Source: JAOUEA01 sp963825685 (GTDB taxonomy: Bacteria > Actinomycetota > UBA4738 > HRBIN12). Taken from it: a stretch of DNA of 64,000 nucleotides. Positions within the stretch are counted from its first letter, which is position 1. Each line of letters starts with the position of its first letter. The translations under genes were made by a program, and so were the position numbers. The stretch covers positions 106,294 through 170,293 of the forward strand of contig CAWGUD010000027.1 of NCBI GenBank assembly GCA_963825685.1. The letters are read 5' to 3'. Shown here one piece after another: positions 62,405 through 64,000 of this stretch. The notes under the pieces were generated by a model. It had not been told where the DNA came from, searched no databases, and saw nothing but the letters and a program-made list of their open reading frames with translations.

Positions 62405-64000
62405 TCAAGCCGCCGTTCGGCCCTTGCCGACGACCCTGCCGGCCATGCGGAGCGCGGTCGCCCGCTCGTTGGGCTTCAGCCCGATGGCGAGGAGCGTGAT
62501 CGCATACACCCCGGTGCCGAACGCCGCCGACAGCATCAGGTTCACGAGCCACTGCGCCTCGGGCAGCACGGCATGAGCGCCGGCCATCGCGAGACCGCCG
62601 ATCACGGTGGGCGCCACGAGCCGCAGGTAGGAACGGTCGAACGGCCAGATGTGCAGGAAGCGGGCCACCAACAGCAGCCGAGCGATCGCGCTGAACGTGA
62701 GCGTGGCGGCCTGGGCGATGGCGGCCCCCTCGATCCCGAGCACCTCGGGCCGCGCGAGGGCGAGGGCGAGGGTGACGTCGATCGCGAACCCGCCGACGTA
62801 GACGAGCAGGTCCCAACCCGTGCGCCCGGCCATGATCAAGATGAACCCCACCGTGCCCACCATGACCGGCACGATCATGCCCACGATCAGGATGCGCAGC
62901 GCGGTCTCGCCCTGCACGAACTCGGCGCCGAAGATGCGCAGCACCGGACCGGGCATGATCGCGAGCACGAGCAGCACGGGGATCGTCGCGGCGAGCGTCC
63001 ACCGGGTCACCTGCTTGTACAAGTCATCGAGCTTCCCGCGCTCACCGCGGTGGTGCAGGTCGGCCACGAACGGGCTGAACGTGAGCGAGACGCTCGTGAG
63101 GAACAGGAACAACGCCTGTCCGGCACGCAACACGGCGCTGTACACGCCGACCTGTCCCTCGGCGGCGGCGCCCTGGCCGCTCGACAGCAGCGAGAGCACG
63201 AACAGGTCGGTCCAGAAGATCAGCTGCGAGAACAGCGTGGCAGGGGCGCGGAGGGCCCCGAAGCGCAGGAGCGGCCCGGTGCGTTCCTCCGGGATGCCCT
63301 CGCCCGTGAGCTCGTGCGGGAACCGACGCTGTTCCTTCTGCCAGCCGTACGCGGCGATCGCGAGCGCCACCGCCCACGACGCGCCGAACGCCCAGCCGGC
63401 GGCGCCGGCGGTCGCCGCCCAGATCGCCCAGAACCCGAGCGTGAAGACGATCCAGCCGATCGGTTGAGCGGTCCACTGCGAGTAGAGCGTGTACCGCATG
63501 ATCTTCAGGCCTCGGGTGGCGCCCATGTAGGTGAAGGCGAGCGCGGCGAACGGGATCGTCACGGCCGCCGCGCGGAACGCGGGCACGGCGGCGGCGTTGC
63601 CGCTGAAGAACGTGCCCGCGAGCCACGGTGAGAGTGCCCAGGCCGCCATGCCGAAAGGCACCGAGACGGCGGTCGCGATCAGAGCCTGCGCGCCGCACCA
63701 GCGCCCGGCTGCGAGCGGCCTCGCCGCGGCCGACCAGGATCGCCACCAGGCGCACGTTCGCGACGTCCATGCCGAACCGTGTGAGCGCGGCTGCGATGAA
63801 CGCGAACTGGGTGGTGAGGGTGACCACGCCGTAGGCGCGATCGCCGAGCCGCTGGGTCATGATCACCTGGGCAGCGAACGTCGCCACGGCACCGATCGCG
63901 AGGCCGAGCACGTTCTGCCCGGTGTTGCCGGGATCACCGTCGGTCGAACTCTTCGGACCCACTTGCGCGGGCTCGTCCGCCCCGGTGACCTCGACGGCTT
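62405..64000 (-). CDS. Polysaccharide/lipid flippase (MOP superfamily), one frame break, 5' end uncertain
   Basis: At least 518 residues, 12-14 helices, Wzx/PST type: NVLGLAIGAVATFAAQVIMTQRLGDRAYG, FAFIAAALTRFGMDVANVR (N-terminal GxxxYG..-like pattern), then after a break near 63690 GMAAWALSPWLAG through LVVGMIVP-like segments to KPNERATALRMAGRVVGKG. A GTG at 63962 gives a plausible start (MGPKSSTDG), but the frame stays open to the window edge, so the gene may begin beyond it. Exports or flips an undecaprenyl-linked sugar for cell-surface polymer synthesis; it fits the nearby LCP gene only loosely. Confidence 0.85.

Noticed and set aside
62092..62499. Small plus-strand gene after a TAGCCT box at 62150
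   Set aside because: Composition is Arg/Pro/Gly low-complexity, it runs into the flippase gene on the other strand, and no start lies at the leaderless distance.
1..64000. tRNA, rRNA, CRISPR arrays and insertion sequences
   Set aside because: Gaps between genes are short, and none shows a cloverleaf, regularly spaced repeats, or transposase-like coding sequence on reading.

Overview
The window is a high-GC, densely packed chromosomal segment, most probably from an uncultured or environmental actinobacterium (Actinomycetota). Support comes from the MFS–thymidylate kinase fusion, the pair of CeoB/CeoC-like TrkA proteins beside KimA/APC-type transporters and an OB-fold gene (an actinobacterial neighbourhood), the H+-pumping pyrophosphatase, many GTG starts, and TANNNT -10 boxes set so close to start codons that leaderless transcripts are likely. 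The class cannot be assigned from this window. No rRNA, tRNA, CRISPR array, insertion sequence, prophage or attachment site was recognised.

Layout. 0-0.9 kb: 3' end of a UbiB/AarF-type kinase. 0.9-17.2 kb: a sensory array of six paralogous NarL/LiaS-type membrane histidine kinases (three on each strand), a response regulator fused to a class III adenylate cyclase, a NarL-type regulator and a lone receiver protein, interrupted by small SnoaL-like and UspA genes. 17.3-20.1 kb: secreted fungalysin-type (M36) metalloprotease. 20.2-25.9 kb: holB, MFS-tmk fusion and topA. 25.9-28.3 kb: DedA protein, secreted beta-propeller-like protein, GNAT acetyltransferase. 28.4-46.7 kb: a potassium-homeostasis island with two KimA-like transporters, a KdpDE-like two-component pair, a Crp-family regulator, two RCK/TrkA proteins, and a complete kdp operon (small ORF, kdpF, A, B, C, D, E, DUF4118-GAF gene). 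46.9-51.6 kb: OB-fold protein, hppA, Nudix protein, nhaA. 51.7-57.2 kb: lipid/cell-envelope genes (LytR-CpsA-Psr protein), a CaCA-type cation exchanger and a MrfA/Hrq1-like helicase. 57.2-64 kb: SRPBCC protein, Tat-exported phosphoesterase, phosphodiesterase/alkaline phosphatase-like protein with a lipoprotein, a LOG-like nucleotide-binding protein, and a flippase gene running off the end.

How it fits together. K+, Na+, H+ and Ca2+ transport genes dominate 28-55 kb, suggesting a shared role in ion and osmotic homeostasis. The kdp promoter region carries direct repeats with an 11-bp period, as expected for a KdpE-type regulator. A perfect TGTGA-N6-TCACA site lies beside the crp-like gene, and an adenylate cyclase fused to a receiver domain sits in the sensor array, so a two-component-to-cAMP-to-Crp route is a reasonable hypothesis, not a demonstrated one.

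Sequence quality. At least two dozen one-base frame breaks interrupt otherwise well-conserved genes, including housekeeping-like ones (kdpA, hppA, the helicase). They look like uncorrected assembly indels rather than pseudogenes. Coordinates of such genes are given as the whole reconstructed span.
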